From contig FJUW01000054.1 in the NCBI GenBank assembly GCA_900074885.1, positions 186,001 through 250,000 on the forward strand: a DNA stretch of 64,000 nt. Direction: 5' to 3'. The notes beneath the pieces are model-generated. The model searched no databases and was not told the DNA's origin. It saw nothing but the letters and a program-made list of their open reading frames with translations. Source of the DNA: Rhynchosporium graminicola. Lineage: Eukaryota; Ascomycota; Leotiomycetes; Helotiales; Ploettnerulaceae. Below, one piece after another: positions 23,005-34,448 of this stretch. The position numbers were made by a program, and so were the translations under genes. The first letter of the stretch is position 1, and every line of letters starts with the position of its first letter.

Positions 23005-25590
23005 GTTAGAGAAATGTCATGGGGGAGGCTTGTATATAAATAATCGGTTCTGAGATAGATAAACGCCGTGCAATAAAGACGTAGGGGCTTCAGACAGGTA
23101 GTATTTATACACTTCAGTATCTCCACTCGGATCCTCTGCGGGTAGCTGATGAACGACGTCAACGATCGGCTATCATCCTCTAGCAATTCGCAAAACAAAA
23201 CACAAAGCCAGACATCGTGAATCATATTGCAGATACTAATCAGAGTAAGGTACCAATCGCGAGATCTGATGCGGCTCCTACATGAAGAAATTGCATAAAT
23301 CTATGCCTATTTCACTTAGGGGACCACTCGGTCCAACTGAGTACAGAGCAGTAAGCAGGAGCGAACGCTCCGACGGGAAGTTTTAAAATAAAGCAAAGAT
23401 CAGAACGGGATACTAGAAATACGCCTCCATTGCTTTGGAAAAAAAAATTCCAGTCAGCAAATCCTGAGACTAGCGAACAGGCGCATAGGACCAGCTGAAA
23501 CCTTGCCGAGCGGAGGGATCTAGCAAAATGTCAGGACGGGAACAAACACACATAGCTCGTTCGGATACGGCGTCATTACTTTCTCATGTGTTGTTTTGTT
23601 TTATGTAGATTATACATTCTAAGATCAGGCCTTGGGATATTAACCCTTTTTGGTTTTCCAAGAACCTTTTCCAGCTATCTGACGGATCTCTTCTATCTGA
23701 GAGTCAACTTCTTCTCTACAGTTGGAACATTGTTCTGTATTCATTTTATTGCATTTGGCATGATAGCTTCTACGCCCCACAGAACCGTTGATCAACCGGT
23801 ACTTGCTAATCAGATAAAGTCATCAGATAGTCTGGGGCCCAAGAATAAATATTACGAGACAGGTTGAAAACTAAGCGGGCCAGGATAATTCGCGATTCCC
23901 TGCCCTCCTTTCTGATCTGTCAGTTGAGCTACTGATTACCGCACTGGCAAAACATGTGGATTTAATAGAAGGAGCAGGGATTTAGGGGTTCGAAGTTGAA
24001 CCTTGAATAATCCATTTTCAGAGTACATCAAGCTCTACTGATATAAATTCATTCGCTAAAAGTTAACCTACCTATCGAGTGAGCTTTAACGATTAATTGC
24101 ATATTTGTTTCGTGCGTTGTGAATGTTGTATTATGAATTTATTGAGCCTTTGAATAGGTTCTAAGAAATGATGTTCGATATAGCACGTCCTCATGCCCCC
24201 TGTGAGGCGTCGATTAGCTCTAGTAGCTAGTCCTAACGGAAATAACAATCATCATCAACATCATCATCATCATCATCACCCAAGCCCTTAGACTTGAGGC
24301 TAATTCTTTCTGTCCCGAGATGCTATAGACGGCATCGTCGCAGCTCATGAAATCCATGGCCTATCTGCACAGGCCACACTGCTAAGCAAAATAAGAAATG
24401 AACATGAAAAGATTGTACTGTAAGCTGTGTCCACTACTTCAAAATTAATTAGGGTTACTTATCGTTAAATATGGGCTTCCAACTACTACGCTGTTGCGAA
24501 ATTAGCCGACCCAGCCCATGAGATAACTAGAATTGCAGTCTTTGAGTTGGATACAGTGGCCTCTGCTGTGCGAGAAATGTAAGGATGTTGTAACCTGAAC
24601 TCAATCCTAATGACCAGATGCAGAGCTGGATCTATGGGGTACCAGGCAAGGTTAAGCCAGATACCAGTTGCAAGCTCTCAATGCCTCTCAGTGAAGCACA
24701 TGTTGGGACGACAAGGAATGTTTGAGACAAATTGAAGCCCCATGCAAAACTTTCAGAATAGTCTCGTGGGTCGCATTTGAGCTTGAATTAAAAGTTCGTG
24801 GAAACGTATATATAGTGGAGTTTTCTGATCAGCATTCACGATCGATATGCCGGTGATCTTCCATAGACCCACTTGTTATCAATATAGTCCTTTTATGACG
24901 GATAACCTTCTTATCAGAGCTTCCAGGAGAATTTTCCCCTCTGGGTCGACGACACCAGTCACTTTCTAGCACTCTTTCATCGTTGTGACAAGGAACGATT
25001 GCCTTCCCCGACGAGCCGGCCCGTGTTTTATTGACCTCGCTTACCGTATTTGAGTTGAACTGAAGCTGTACATGGGTCACATCTTCCAAGGTTTAACAGA
25101 ATACTGTGTTTCAACCAAGATCGTGTGAACATTTTCACTAATTCAGCCGAATTTCCAAATCTCTAGATTTACTTCATAATGCTCCATTCAAAATGGGCAG
25201 GAGACATGTAATTGGAAACCCCGAAGTGTAGAAGGAAAACATGAAGCACTAGGAGATGAGCTTAATCACTTATCTAAGAAGGCCAAAGATGTACAGTATG
25301 AACGACAAAATTCACCGTCAATCTCTCCCTTCAAGAAAAAAGCTTATCTGCTCGGGCTAAGGGGTGTATCTCAGCCCATGGAGATATCAACAATACCAAG
25401 TAGAGACATGTAGATACAGGGAGGGGAGCATCCTTCCCAATACATCAGGAGCATCTTCACCTTTTTCCTCTCCCATTTCTTCCAGTTTGCGGTCCATTAC
25501 CGATGTACATTTCCATTCTACTTCACTTCAATCTACCTCGACTTTTGTCTTTACACACCACCCAGCAGACACTTCTCAAACTCCTTCAAA
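23005..25590. other. Gene-free stretch with CAT microsatellite
   Basis: About 2.6 kb without a supportable gene. A trinucleotide run of ATC/CAT units lies at about 24248-24280. The right end is a pyrimidine-rich leader before a secreted-peptide relic. Confidence 0.5.
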
Positions 25591-25764
25591 AAGCATTTCA
25601 TCTTCGCCACCATCTTTATCTTTGTTACTACTGCTGCAGAAACCGCTTCTCCCATCACAGCGCCGGTCACTGAGGGTAACTACATGGAGAAAAGGATCTG
25701 CGGCACTCTGTCCGGCAAGGCTCCGGAAATCTGCCAGTACGGAAAGCTTGCAAACTTTGCGTAG
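25591..25764 (+). pseudogene. Secreted-peptide frame without a start codon
   Basis: A 57-codon frame encodes a typical signal peptide (HFIFATIFIFVTTAA), a short pro-region, a Lys-Arg site in NYMEKR and a 22-residue tail with two cysteines (CGTLSGKAPEIC). Kexin cleavage after Lys-Arg would release the tail. The codon expected to start translation is AAG (25591-25593), preceded by a C/T-rich leader and AAA, a context typical for fungal starts. No in-frame ATG lies upstream in the leader. A single base change of ATG to AAG, a sequencing error, or an unseen upstream exon would all explain this. Function unknown. Confidence 0.4.
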
Positions 25765-27001
25765 ATTTCCAGATTTCCGAAATCAATTTGAGTAAGGAGC
25801 TAGCAGATTCGCAGTCTTTGTATGCAAGACATACTTGCCTCTCTGATGTCTCGAGTTCTGCTTTTCTCTTGCTTTTTTGAATATTGTTTTTGTACAAAAC
25901 GTGGTTGTGTTGGCGCGACTGTATTTTTTTTTTCGTGCGTTTGTGACTTTTAAAGTGCGGCGGGAAGTCAACAATGATCTCGGTAGAAGTTGCGCTAGAA
26001 AAATCACTTCCTTTGAACATGGACGTGCGTTTCCTCTTTTGATATTGTTGCATGTGAGGGAGGGCCATGGAAAAAATTGCGCACACAGTTCGTCTACTGT
26101 AGTGTCATCGAATAACCAGTTTTATCTTACGACATTGACAAGAACGTAGATGGATATCTACTTGTCGTACCCCACAACAGTATCTTTGCCGATCCTATCT
26201 CAGGTATCAAATCATGTGCAATGCGCTTCTCACCCGTGCTCTAAGTCTCGTCAAAGTCCGAGGCCTGAAGCTCTCACAAATTCAGCCTGCATCCCAGACC
26301 CCTCACAAAAGCGCTCCTCGCAGGTCTTGCGGAGTTAAACCTCAGATTTTTTTCATTCCAGCAGACCTTCGTTGGGCAAATAGTACACGCCCATCATAGC
26401 ATGACGATTCGCTGGCCCAAGACTATCACTCTATCCTATTTCTGAATATGACTTGCTCCAAGCAATTTGGAAAGAAGATCAGGTTTACGTATTTTGGACT
26501 TGTGGAGTTCGACTGTTTTACCGATGGAGAGATAATCAAGGCAATCAAAACCTCGAGTGGATTGATCATTATCCGGAGCATGAACTGGATACTATAGATG
26601 CAGGTGACGATGCAACTCGGACGGCTGGAATTATGCCGAGTTTCTTCTTGAGGAAAATGATTCCGCGGAGAAAAGGATAGAGAGGATCAAAAGCCTGATT
26701 CGATGGCTGCGGATTTCCCATGTTTCCCATGGCGTCCCTTCTGCTATTGAATAATCTAATCTAAAGGAGCTTGAAGGACCCATCTTAATCTTGTTTCAAC
26801 CCAGGTTATCATGTAGGCGTCCCCGATGCCAGGAAATCACTTTTCGACAACACCGAACTGACATAATAATTCCATCGGTCCACGATCTGTCCAGACTTGC
26901 ACATCCTCGGGCTTGGTCACCCATATCATGTCAGCCATAGAAGCCTCGTTTACTGACGGTTTTCCTTCCCTAGCGCACGACCTCGGAATTACCAACATCC
27001 A
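25765..27001. other. Stretch without a supportable gene
   Basis: About 1.2 kb. A frame near 26440-26680 (IWKEDQVYVFWTCGVRLFY) looks coding-like but has no start, splice partner or family match, so it is not called. Confidence 0.4.
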
Positions 27002-27469
27002 CTATTCCACAAGGAGCACATTGTGTGCCTCACCAACCCCCGAACGGACCTTTAATTCTCCATACGTTTCAACCAGTCGCTCAGCATCTGTTTTAGATGG
27101 AAGCTTCTTTACAGCGTGTTTGAATGGCAATTTTCGGACCTCATTTGTTTCTTCAAAGATGTTAGCTCAAGTTGACACAAAAACTCGGCAAAGACAAAAA
27201 TACCGTCCAAAATCCCCAAAGCGTCAGGGAATAGCTCAAAATCTTGCTTGTCTGGTCTGAGAAGTACCTGTAGGTGCTTGTACGCCTCAACTCCACAATT
27301 GTTGATCACCATGTGCCTGCTCTCGAGTCTAGTCAACACGTTCCACGCTGCGGAAAAGTCACTCCTGTTCAAGTGATCTAACTAAGGTTGTGAACTCAGT
27401 TGTATGAAGTACAAATTATAGTCTTACGATATAGTACTTCTTCAGAATAAGTTTATGAGAAGGACCCAT
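27002..27469 (-). CDS. Small three-exon gene of unknown function
   Basis: Minus-strand model of 122 residues: exons 27428-27469, 27204-27381 and 27002-27150. The first intron runs GTAAGA...CTTAG. The second runs GTATTT...GAAG with a CTAAC branch word. Exon lengths sum to 369 bases with no internal stop. The protein starts MGPSHKLILKKYYI, continues LDHLNRSDFSAAWNVLTRLE and ends KVRSGVGEAHNVLLVE. It has no signal peptide or membrane segment and looks soluble and helical. Sequence upstream of the ATG remains open and coding-like (FQFSCAPSFTTEPIQEPDDP), so the real N-terminus may lie further up, or the gene may be 5' truncated. I recognise no family. Confidence 0.45.
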
Positions 27470-27933
27470 GAAGTCGATAACGAAACTGGGGTCGGTATCT
27501 GCGAAAACATGTTGATTAGATAACCGGCCTGGGTCGTCGGGCTCTTGGATAGGTTCCGTGGTGAAGCTTGGAGCACAGCTAAATTGGAACTTTGAAGATT
27601 TATTGGAACTCTTGTGGCTTGATGCCTAAGGGCACTGTACGGACGCTGAAAAGCCCCGTCTCAACCAGGCGTGGGGTGTTTGGTTGCCAAAAACAATTCT
27701 TCTCGTTTAACCAAAGCATCAAATTGCCGCAACGACCTGGCTTCTAAATGATTGGCTTCCATGTTTTTGGACACATGGTTGGACCGAATAAATTTGAAGG
27801 GGCTATATGAACACTGTAGAATAGTATTTGCACTTGTTTGAGAGTGGCAAAACGTGGCTTCGTCAGCGCGCCCTCTTATTGTCGAAGATGGGACGACTCA
27901 TAGGCAACTCCAAAGACTACTTACTAGGCTTCC

Positions 27934-28025
27934 CCAGAAGTCTGAACCTATCAATGGTAGATTGATCAGGGCAAACACACCGAAAACTCCCTGCAAACCC
28001 ACTGTGGATAGGTTCAGACTTCTGG
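27934..28025. repeat. 19-base perfect inverted repeat (hairpin)
   Basis: CCAGAAGTCTGAACCTATC at 27934-27952 is exactly complementary to GATAGGTTCAGACTTCTGG at 28007-28025, with a 54-base loop. A perfect 19-base stem is unlikely by chance. It could be a small-RNA precursor-like hairpin or the core of a decayed inverted-repeat element. Confidence 0.7.
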
Positions 28026-28100
28026 AGAAATCCGTGTATCTGAGCCTCAAAACTTTGCTTTTCAGCCTCCATTGTTTAGGAACTCTCGCACCGTCTTGTC

Positions 28101-28136
28101 TCGTCATCTCACCTGTCATCTCACCTGTCATCTCAT
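28101..28136. repeat. 12-base tandem repeat
   Basis: About three copies of a CTGTCATCTCAC unit in direct order. This is a short minisatellite without an evident role. Confidence 0.6.
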
Positions 28137-28168
28137 GATCCGCTTATATCAAAACTGTCGAGCAGATT

Positions 28169-28190
28169 GTGCGTGCGTGCGTGCGTGCGA
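28169..28190. repeat. GTGC microsatellite
   Basis: Five GTGC units in a row, an ordinary simple repeat. Confidence 0.7.
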
Positions 28191-29126
28191 GCCTATCCAA
28201 AGACCGAAGTCCCAGCATCGGTGGTCATCCGAAGTCCCAATGACCCGAGACAATATTCGATACTGAGCAAAATTCTGTCGTGATCAATACGCTGGAACGA
28301 CGATTTCTTTCAAGTGATACCGCCTGAATGTACAGCAGGGAAGAGTTCCCCCCAAGCGAATTACCGCTGAAAAGAAAGCAAACACGAGAACATCACTTCT
28401 GCGTCTGTGTTGAGGCTTGCTGCTTGGGGCGTCCGAACGTCTTGGAAAGAAAGAGCGTGCAAAATCAAGGCGTCAATTTTCCAAACACTTCAGCTATCCA
28501 AACATTTACCCGGAGCAACGGGTCCTGCGAATGAGCCATACCGGATGCTAAGTTCCTAGAAAGCAGCTGTGCTGGTAGAGCGGCTCAGCCTGATACATCG
28601 GGATTTATCAGGGGAAATCTCCTGCCGAAAGGCAAGAATTTCCAGCTGGCTGAGGCAAATATTCTGGATGTCGTCGGCAGTGATTCTGACGAAAGATTCA
28701 GCTCATTATGGCAGATGTTGACCTCGTCGGCTGCGTCGAGATTGTAAGATGGCGGCTTCAAGCGAAGAAGACGTCTGAAGAGTCCTTGACTTTTCTTGTC
28801 GTGCAACAGGTTTTCTTGGTCTCGTCGTCGAAGTCAGAACGATCCTCTTCTCGAGACCCGATTCCGATGCTGTGATCGCCTTTAGAGCTTCTCTTAAACT
28901 TGTTTGAGCTCTCGTTTGAACAGAGCATGCTGCGGCAAGGAAGCTTCTCTAGACAAGCGCTGGAAGCGAGGTGCTCATCGCTTCATTTCAGATGTGGCAT
29001 TTCAGATGAGATTAGAAAAAAAGATTCATTCAGGCCGTTCAAGTGAGGAGGCCGAGTCCAGCCTGTCTTTCAACCCAAGATTTCCTGGCCTCTGACGTGA
29101 AATTTTCAATTACACCGAGATTGCCA

Positions 29127-29640
29127 CTAAAGGACCCTTGGGTTCTCGTCCTCTGTCTCAAGAAGGACCGTATTGGAAATCTCGAAACTTCATTGGCGGA
29201 TGGCGCCATATCACAACATTATAGCGAATGCTTACTTCAAATCTCTTGGTGCTTGGCGTGAACAAAACATCCATACGCGCAAAGACACTTGGCGCTTGGC
29301 TCCGTCCGTAGTAGGAAGGTTGTAAGAACCAGACGAACATCTTGCTGATAGATTTACGTCGCGCGATCGACGGTACTGTCGCATCGCATTTACGCTTCCT
29401 CGGTCTTCTCCTTGGATTTATTTGAGTGATGTTCGATGCGTGTCTATGCGACGTTTTGGGCGCTTCAGATAGGCAATTGGTTGACGTTTGGGAATGAGTT
29501 GATTGGAGATTAAGCCTACAAGGTATCGGTGTTGGATCATCGGGTTCATTGTCTTGGATGGATATGATGGAATGCTTGGTTTGGCAACCTTGTAATTCGC
29601 AATCGGGTATCCTAGATGTTGGGGATCTGGAATGGCGCAA
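29127..29640 (-). other. Coding-like minus-strand fragment, unknown
   Basis: An open frame without a start codon contains RRKSISKMFVWFLQPSYYG and MDVLFTPSTKRFE, then a GTAAGC donor. A 55-base intron (29181-29235) ending CGAG leads in frame to ISNTVLLETEDENPRVL and a stop. It may be the end of a gene whose upstream exons I cannot see, or a relic. It ends 135 bases from the divergent permease start. Confidence 0.2.
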
Positions 29641-29775
29641 TACCGTTAGATACTATCCACAATCTGTCCGTATAAAGGGTCAGATCCCTCAAGTTTGGAA
29701 TTCGTTCACTTTCTACCGCTAACGACCTGCCGATAGTGCTCGTCGGACTTGACTGCAGTATAAAACGGGTGGAAG

Positions 29776-31958
29776 ATGTCGTCCTACTGGCAGAATTTTC
29801 GAAGCGAGAAAGCACAGCTCGCAACTCACCACTCAGAGTCCTCAGAAGAAGTGGTGATTCGCGATGGAAATCTCGAGTTCACGCGTGAGGCGGGCGCCGG
29901 GAATAATTCCAAGCCTTCATACCAAGAAGCTTCTGGAGCGCCTGTGGAGAAGGATTCACCATTGGGATACGATGTCAACTGGTTTACCATTATTTTCCTG
30001 AACGTCGGCCAGATGATTGGAACAGGTGTTTTCTCTACGCGTATGTTGTTGTGATTCTCGCTCTCCAGACCTGATTCCCTTGACCACATGGGTTGTATAT
30101 TTATGGGGATGTAACTGACCTACTTGGAAAACAGCTGGGTCTATCCTGAAAGGACTCGGTTCTGTAGGATTGAGCCTGATGTTTTGGGTTATTGGGCTTT
30201 TGGTTGCTGCCGCTGGAATGTGCACATACCTTGAACTGGCGTCTTACTTCCCCAACCGATCTGGCGCTCAAGTTGTGTACCTTGAGCAAGGATTTCCTCG
30301 CCCAAAGTACTTCTTCCCCACGGCGTATGCGATGTTGAATGTCCTTCTGGCATTCAGTAGCAGCAATGCAATCGGTAAGCAAATTCATGTCCTCCGAGAA
30401 TGTTCGACCTATGCAAATCTGACATTGTACACCAGTCTTGGCAACTTATACTTTCCGAATTGCTGGACACAGCTCATCTGAATGGGAGGCGAAAGGAGTG
30501 GCTCTCGCAGGATATACGCTGGCTACCTTCGGTTAGTATTTGATATCCAAGAAGGACAAACAGCATCACTAAAGTTGTTGCAGTTGTTATTCTGTCGAAC
30601 AAATGGTCCCTCAGATTCTCAAATTACGTTGGAGTTGTCAAAATTGGGATTTTGATCTTGTAAGTGGAAACTTCTGATCTTCATAGGTTGTACGTCAGAC
30701 TAATTATCCTCAGCATTTCGATTACAGGTTTCGTTGTGCTTGGAGGTGGCATCAAATCCATCCCCGATCCAGGAAAGAACTTCCGTAATGCTTTTGAGGG
30801 TACTACCGGCGATGCTTCTGGTATTGTAAGAGCGCTCGTCAGAGTCAACTATGCATACGAAGGATACGCAAACGCTTTCAATGTCGTCAACGAGATCAAG
30901 GTACGCGTCTTTCTCGCTTGACCCAGAACACGTCACTGACCATCAACCAAAGAACCCCATCAAAACCATTAGATGGGCTGGTCCCCTTTCTCTACTAATT
31001 GTGGCTATTCTTTACATTTTCGTCAACATCGCCTATTTCGCTGCCGTTCCCAAAGAAGGAATTATTGGCTCGCAAACAGCTGCGGCGGCCATCTTCTTCG
31101 AAGCAGTGTTCGGTGAGGGAAATGCTGGTCGTGGACTGAGCTTCTTGATCTTGGTATCATCCTTTGGAAATCTTGTCTCCAATCTTATCGGAGCCGGTCG
31201 AATCATTCGCGAATGTGGACGACAAGGTGTTCTTCCGTATCCAGCCTTCTGGGCTTCCACTCAACCGTTCGGAACACCATTGGGACCTTACCTCCTCAAA
31301 TACGTCCTGACAGTCCTCATGATTGTTGCACCGCCGTTCGGAGATGCGTTCGACTTCGTGGTGGACTTGAAGTCCTACCCGGATGCCGTTTTCATGCTCG
31401 TTATGGCCTTGGGACTTTTCTTCATTCGTCGCCACAGAAAGCATGTCAACGCTGGAGCACCAGAGTTCAAAGCTTGGGACGTAATCGTGATCTTTTGGAT
31501 CCTTATCCAGGTTTTGTTACTCGTCATGCCGTGGGTACCTCCCGCCGGTGGCATTTACGCTGGAAGTGTGTCATTCTTCTATGCAACTTACTGCTTCACT
31601 GGACTAGGAATGTAAGTTTCGCTCATGCCTCTCAACTCAGAGACAAAATCATGCTGACACATTGGAAACCAGTCTGGGAGCTTGTGCAGTCTACTACTGG
31701 CTCTGGATCCATGTCCTCCCAAAGCGTGGGAAATACGCCATCCGGCAAACTGTCCTCGTTCTTGACAGTGGGGCTCAAACTCACGAGCTTGTCAAGGTTC
31801 CTCTTTCCGAACTCGAGGAATGGGATGCGAAGCATGATGTTGTTGGGAAACAGGTAGCAGGTTCTGGATCAAGCTATGAGCCGAAAGATGGTAGTGAAGA
31901 TGACGGTGTTGTCCGTGAGCGCATTCTTGTTGATGACAGCAAGAAAGTTGAATTATAG
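29776..31958 (+). CDS. Amino-acid permease, LAT/high-affinity methionine permease type
   Basis: Plasma-membrane amino-acid transporter of 602 residues, resembling the yeast Mup1/Mup3 branch of the L-type (LAT) family within the APC superfamily; methionine is a likely but unproven substrate. Exons 29776-30040, 30135-30374, 30436-30531, 30584-30659, 30714-30900, 30953-31611 and 31673-31958. After an ~80-residue hydrophilic N-terminus comes the substrate-site helix FLNVGQMIGTGVFSTPGSIL. About twelve helices follow, with landmarks YLELASYFPNRSGAQVVYL, VNYAYEGYANAFNVVNEIK and LILVSSFGNLVSNLIGAGR. The acidic cytosolic tail (DVVGKQVAGSGSSYEPKDG) is of a kind often used for ubiquitin-linked turnover. 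A TATAAAA word only 10 bases before the ATG is probably chance. Confidence 0.93.
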
Positions 31959-34448
31959 AGGGGCAAAGCTCCAGATTTGAGGAGAATTAACAATTGCAAT
32001 TGCAGCTGCAGCTTTCGATGGTCGTTGAAAGTATCGTTGGGTATTATGCGTAGCCGACTTACTTAATTTGAACATATTTGTGCTGGCGACATTCGGTCTA
32101 TTTCCACCATGCCTCAATTCTAGGATATGCTCTAAAACAGGCAATGCCAAACCCTAGGAACACCTTCCCTATCACTCGAACGTGAACACAAGGTGAAGTA
32201 TGCTCTTCATGTCTCCAATCATATATCCCTTTTGGGAAGTTCCTCAAAAATTTCTAAGGAAACATTATGAGGCAGAGAGAGTGTAGGTAGGAAGCAGACT
32301 CCAAGAGCCACGGAGGGCAGAATTGCCAATTTCAATGGCAAAAGTGCTGAAGCGTCAACATCTGTAGTCAATCAGTGTTCAGGAAGGTCCGTTTCTCGAA
32401 GGCTGCACCACTTTTAGGCCAAGATACACCGACGCCAATTCCTGTCAACCAAACCAGTACCTTCAAGCTTCTTTGTTCTCAAAAGCCTGGAAACCATCAC
32501 GCAAAATCATTTGTCACCAGGCGATCTAATGATGTTGTCAGCATGTCGATTACTCAGAACTAAAATATCACGGCGCAGCCAGCCTTACCACTGCCGCTTC
32601 GATAACCACTATCCACACGTCGTCAGGACTAGCCGTCCTCGAGTGTCGCAAGCTGAGCACGGCCGGCCCAGGATCGTGAGATCTCTATGGCTGTGGCATC
32701 GGTGTGGATACGATCTGAGTACCACTGATGACATGGATGGCTGGGTCTTCATTCTCCAGGACGGATCCGCATCAATCTTGAAAGCTTCGGTTTACGGTTT
32801 TTGCATTTCATGCTCTACGCCTCAGAAGGTAATACAGGCTTCAAGTTCTCGATCAGGCTCCGACTGGGTCTGCAGCGTTGCCAAGCCGAGCGCGTCTCGA
32901 ACTCCTCCTTTTGCTCCCAGCGATATCAGAAAAGAGTAGCTGGTTGAGGCAGCAAGCAGCTGGCGACTCACGACCACCAGAGGGCTATCAGAGTCCAGAT
33001 GAGGAAATGACTCAAAAGCTTCATCCAATTGCTATAGCAATGTCAACCAAGCATTGCGGGACTTAGTCTCGGAAGAGATGAGGTCCACGGAATCAGTCGG
33101 ACACTTCTTGTCCGAGGTGGAGCCAGTATGAGCTTTTGCCAGAATCTGCCACTTTCTTCCGTTATCGATAGTGCTTCAAGCCTCTTCTGCTTCAGATAAT
33201 AATCGAGATGAAGACTTGCACACTCATCAATTTGCGAGCTCTTCAATCACGTCTTGTTACAGCTGTTGTCACTATTCTGTCTTTCCATGGGTTGTGCCTC
33301 CTCGATGGACCTTTGAAAGACTCGCTGTCCCCTTGACATGATTTTTTGACGTTTCCCACTCAGATGCTCGTCGCACGCTCGATAGGAGAAGGCGGACAAG
33401 ATGGCCCCAAGGAGAAGGACGGGAGGCTGGCTATACACTTGCACGTGCTCCATGCATGCATGGTTTTGCTCATCGAATCGACGGAAGACAGTAGCTCTTT
33501 CAGGGTCAGCCAGAGACAGGACAAGAATAGCTCCGTGTCACCAATCACCACCGAATCGACCCCGCCCCACTGCTCTTTCTATCCATTTTCTATTCGCTGG
33601 CTCGGGACACATCAATAGCGAGATATCCCCAGCTATAATATCCACAACAGCCTCCCTGATTGGCCATTTCCCCGAAGCGAAGCGGAGGATAAAGGGACCT
33701 CGGAAGGGAATCTGCGGGACCCTCCCTCGCGTGGGCCCGGACCCAAAGTGGAGCGAGCCAATAGGGAGGGAGGGGTCTTGACTATCTGTGATCTATCTAC
33801 GCGTCTTGATTTAGTGTCGCGTGTGGGTTGGGTTGGTTCCCCTACCTGTATGTATGTATGTATGTATGTATGTATGTATGTATGTATGTATGTATGTATG
33901 TATGTATGTATGTATGTATATTGATGCAATCTGGAGAAGTTTCATCGCGTGGAGCATCAAGTGCAGACATCCCAACTCGGCTGGCTGTACGTAGAGTAGA
34001 GTAAGTAGAGTCGTTGCGGGCCCAGAGTTCCTGGATTTCCACCACCTCATCTCAGCTGCAGACGCCGAGCCTTCGTATGTGCTGGACGAGATCGTCTCAT
34101 CCCATCTCATCCCATCTCATCTCATCTCAGCATTCATTCATTCACTGGTGGCGTTCGGCTCACCCCCTACCCTCCCCTCCCTCTTATCATAGAGTCAATC
34201 GCTTCTGACCTGATCAACCATACAAGGGCCATCTCCGGCCTTGTGGCGCTCATGCCCTCCCCTGCTCTGCTCTGTCCCGTCCTGCCCGACGATACTAATA
34301 CCATGGTCTACCCGCCATATCAGGAGTCCAGATCTTGCTGCCTCCCAAAGGCCCATTCAATGCCAAGACAACCGCTCTCATCGGCCCTGAACATGCCTTT
34401 GCGCTGGTATACCGACAGCGTCATTCTCTACGAAAGGAAGCGGTCGGA
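31959..34448. other. Gene-poor stretch before the rhodopsin-domain gene
   Basis: About 2.5 kb. A GTAT microsatellite lies at 33847-33920. A minus-strand frame at 33043-33453 is open except for one TGA but has no recognisable features. The last ~400 bases are C/T-rich and probably serve as promoter and leader. Confidence 0.45.
33847..33920. repeat. (GTAT)n microsatellite
   Basis: About 18 uninterrupted tetranucleotide units. All three frames stay open through such repeats, which explains the artificial HTYI-repeat frames here. Confidence 0.95.

Larger units (their letters stand above)
27470..29126. other. Gene-poor stretch with hairpin and short tandem repeats
   Basis: About 1.7 kb containing a long inverted repeat, a 12-base tandem repeat and a GTGC run (listed separately). 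No gene with recognisable features was found. Confidence 0.45.

Noticed and set aside
26440..26680. Frame with IWKEDQVYVFWTCGVRLFY
   Set aside because: No start codon, splice partner or known family; it may be a relic, but support is too weak to call.
33043..33453. Minus-strand frame of ~136 codons broken by one TGA
   Set aside because: No recognisable domain, signal peptide or splice pattern on either side of the TGA.
33633..34110. Frames encoding HTYI repeats
   Set aside because: They are translations of the GTAT microsatellite, open in several frames, and not genes.
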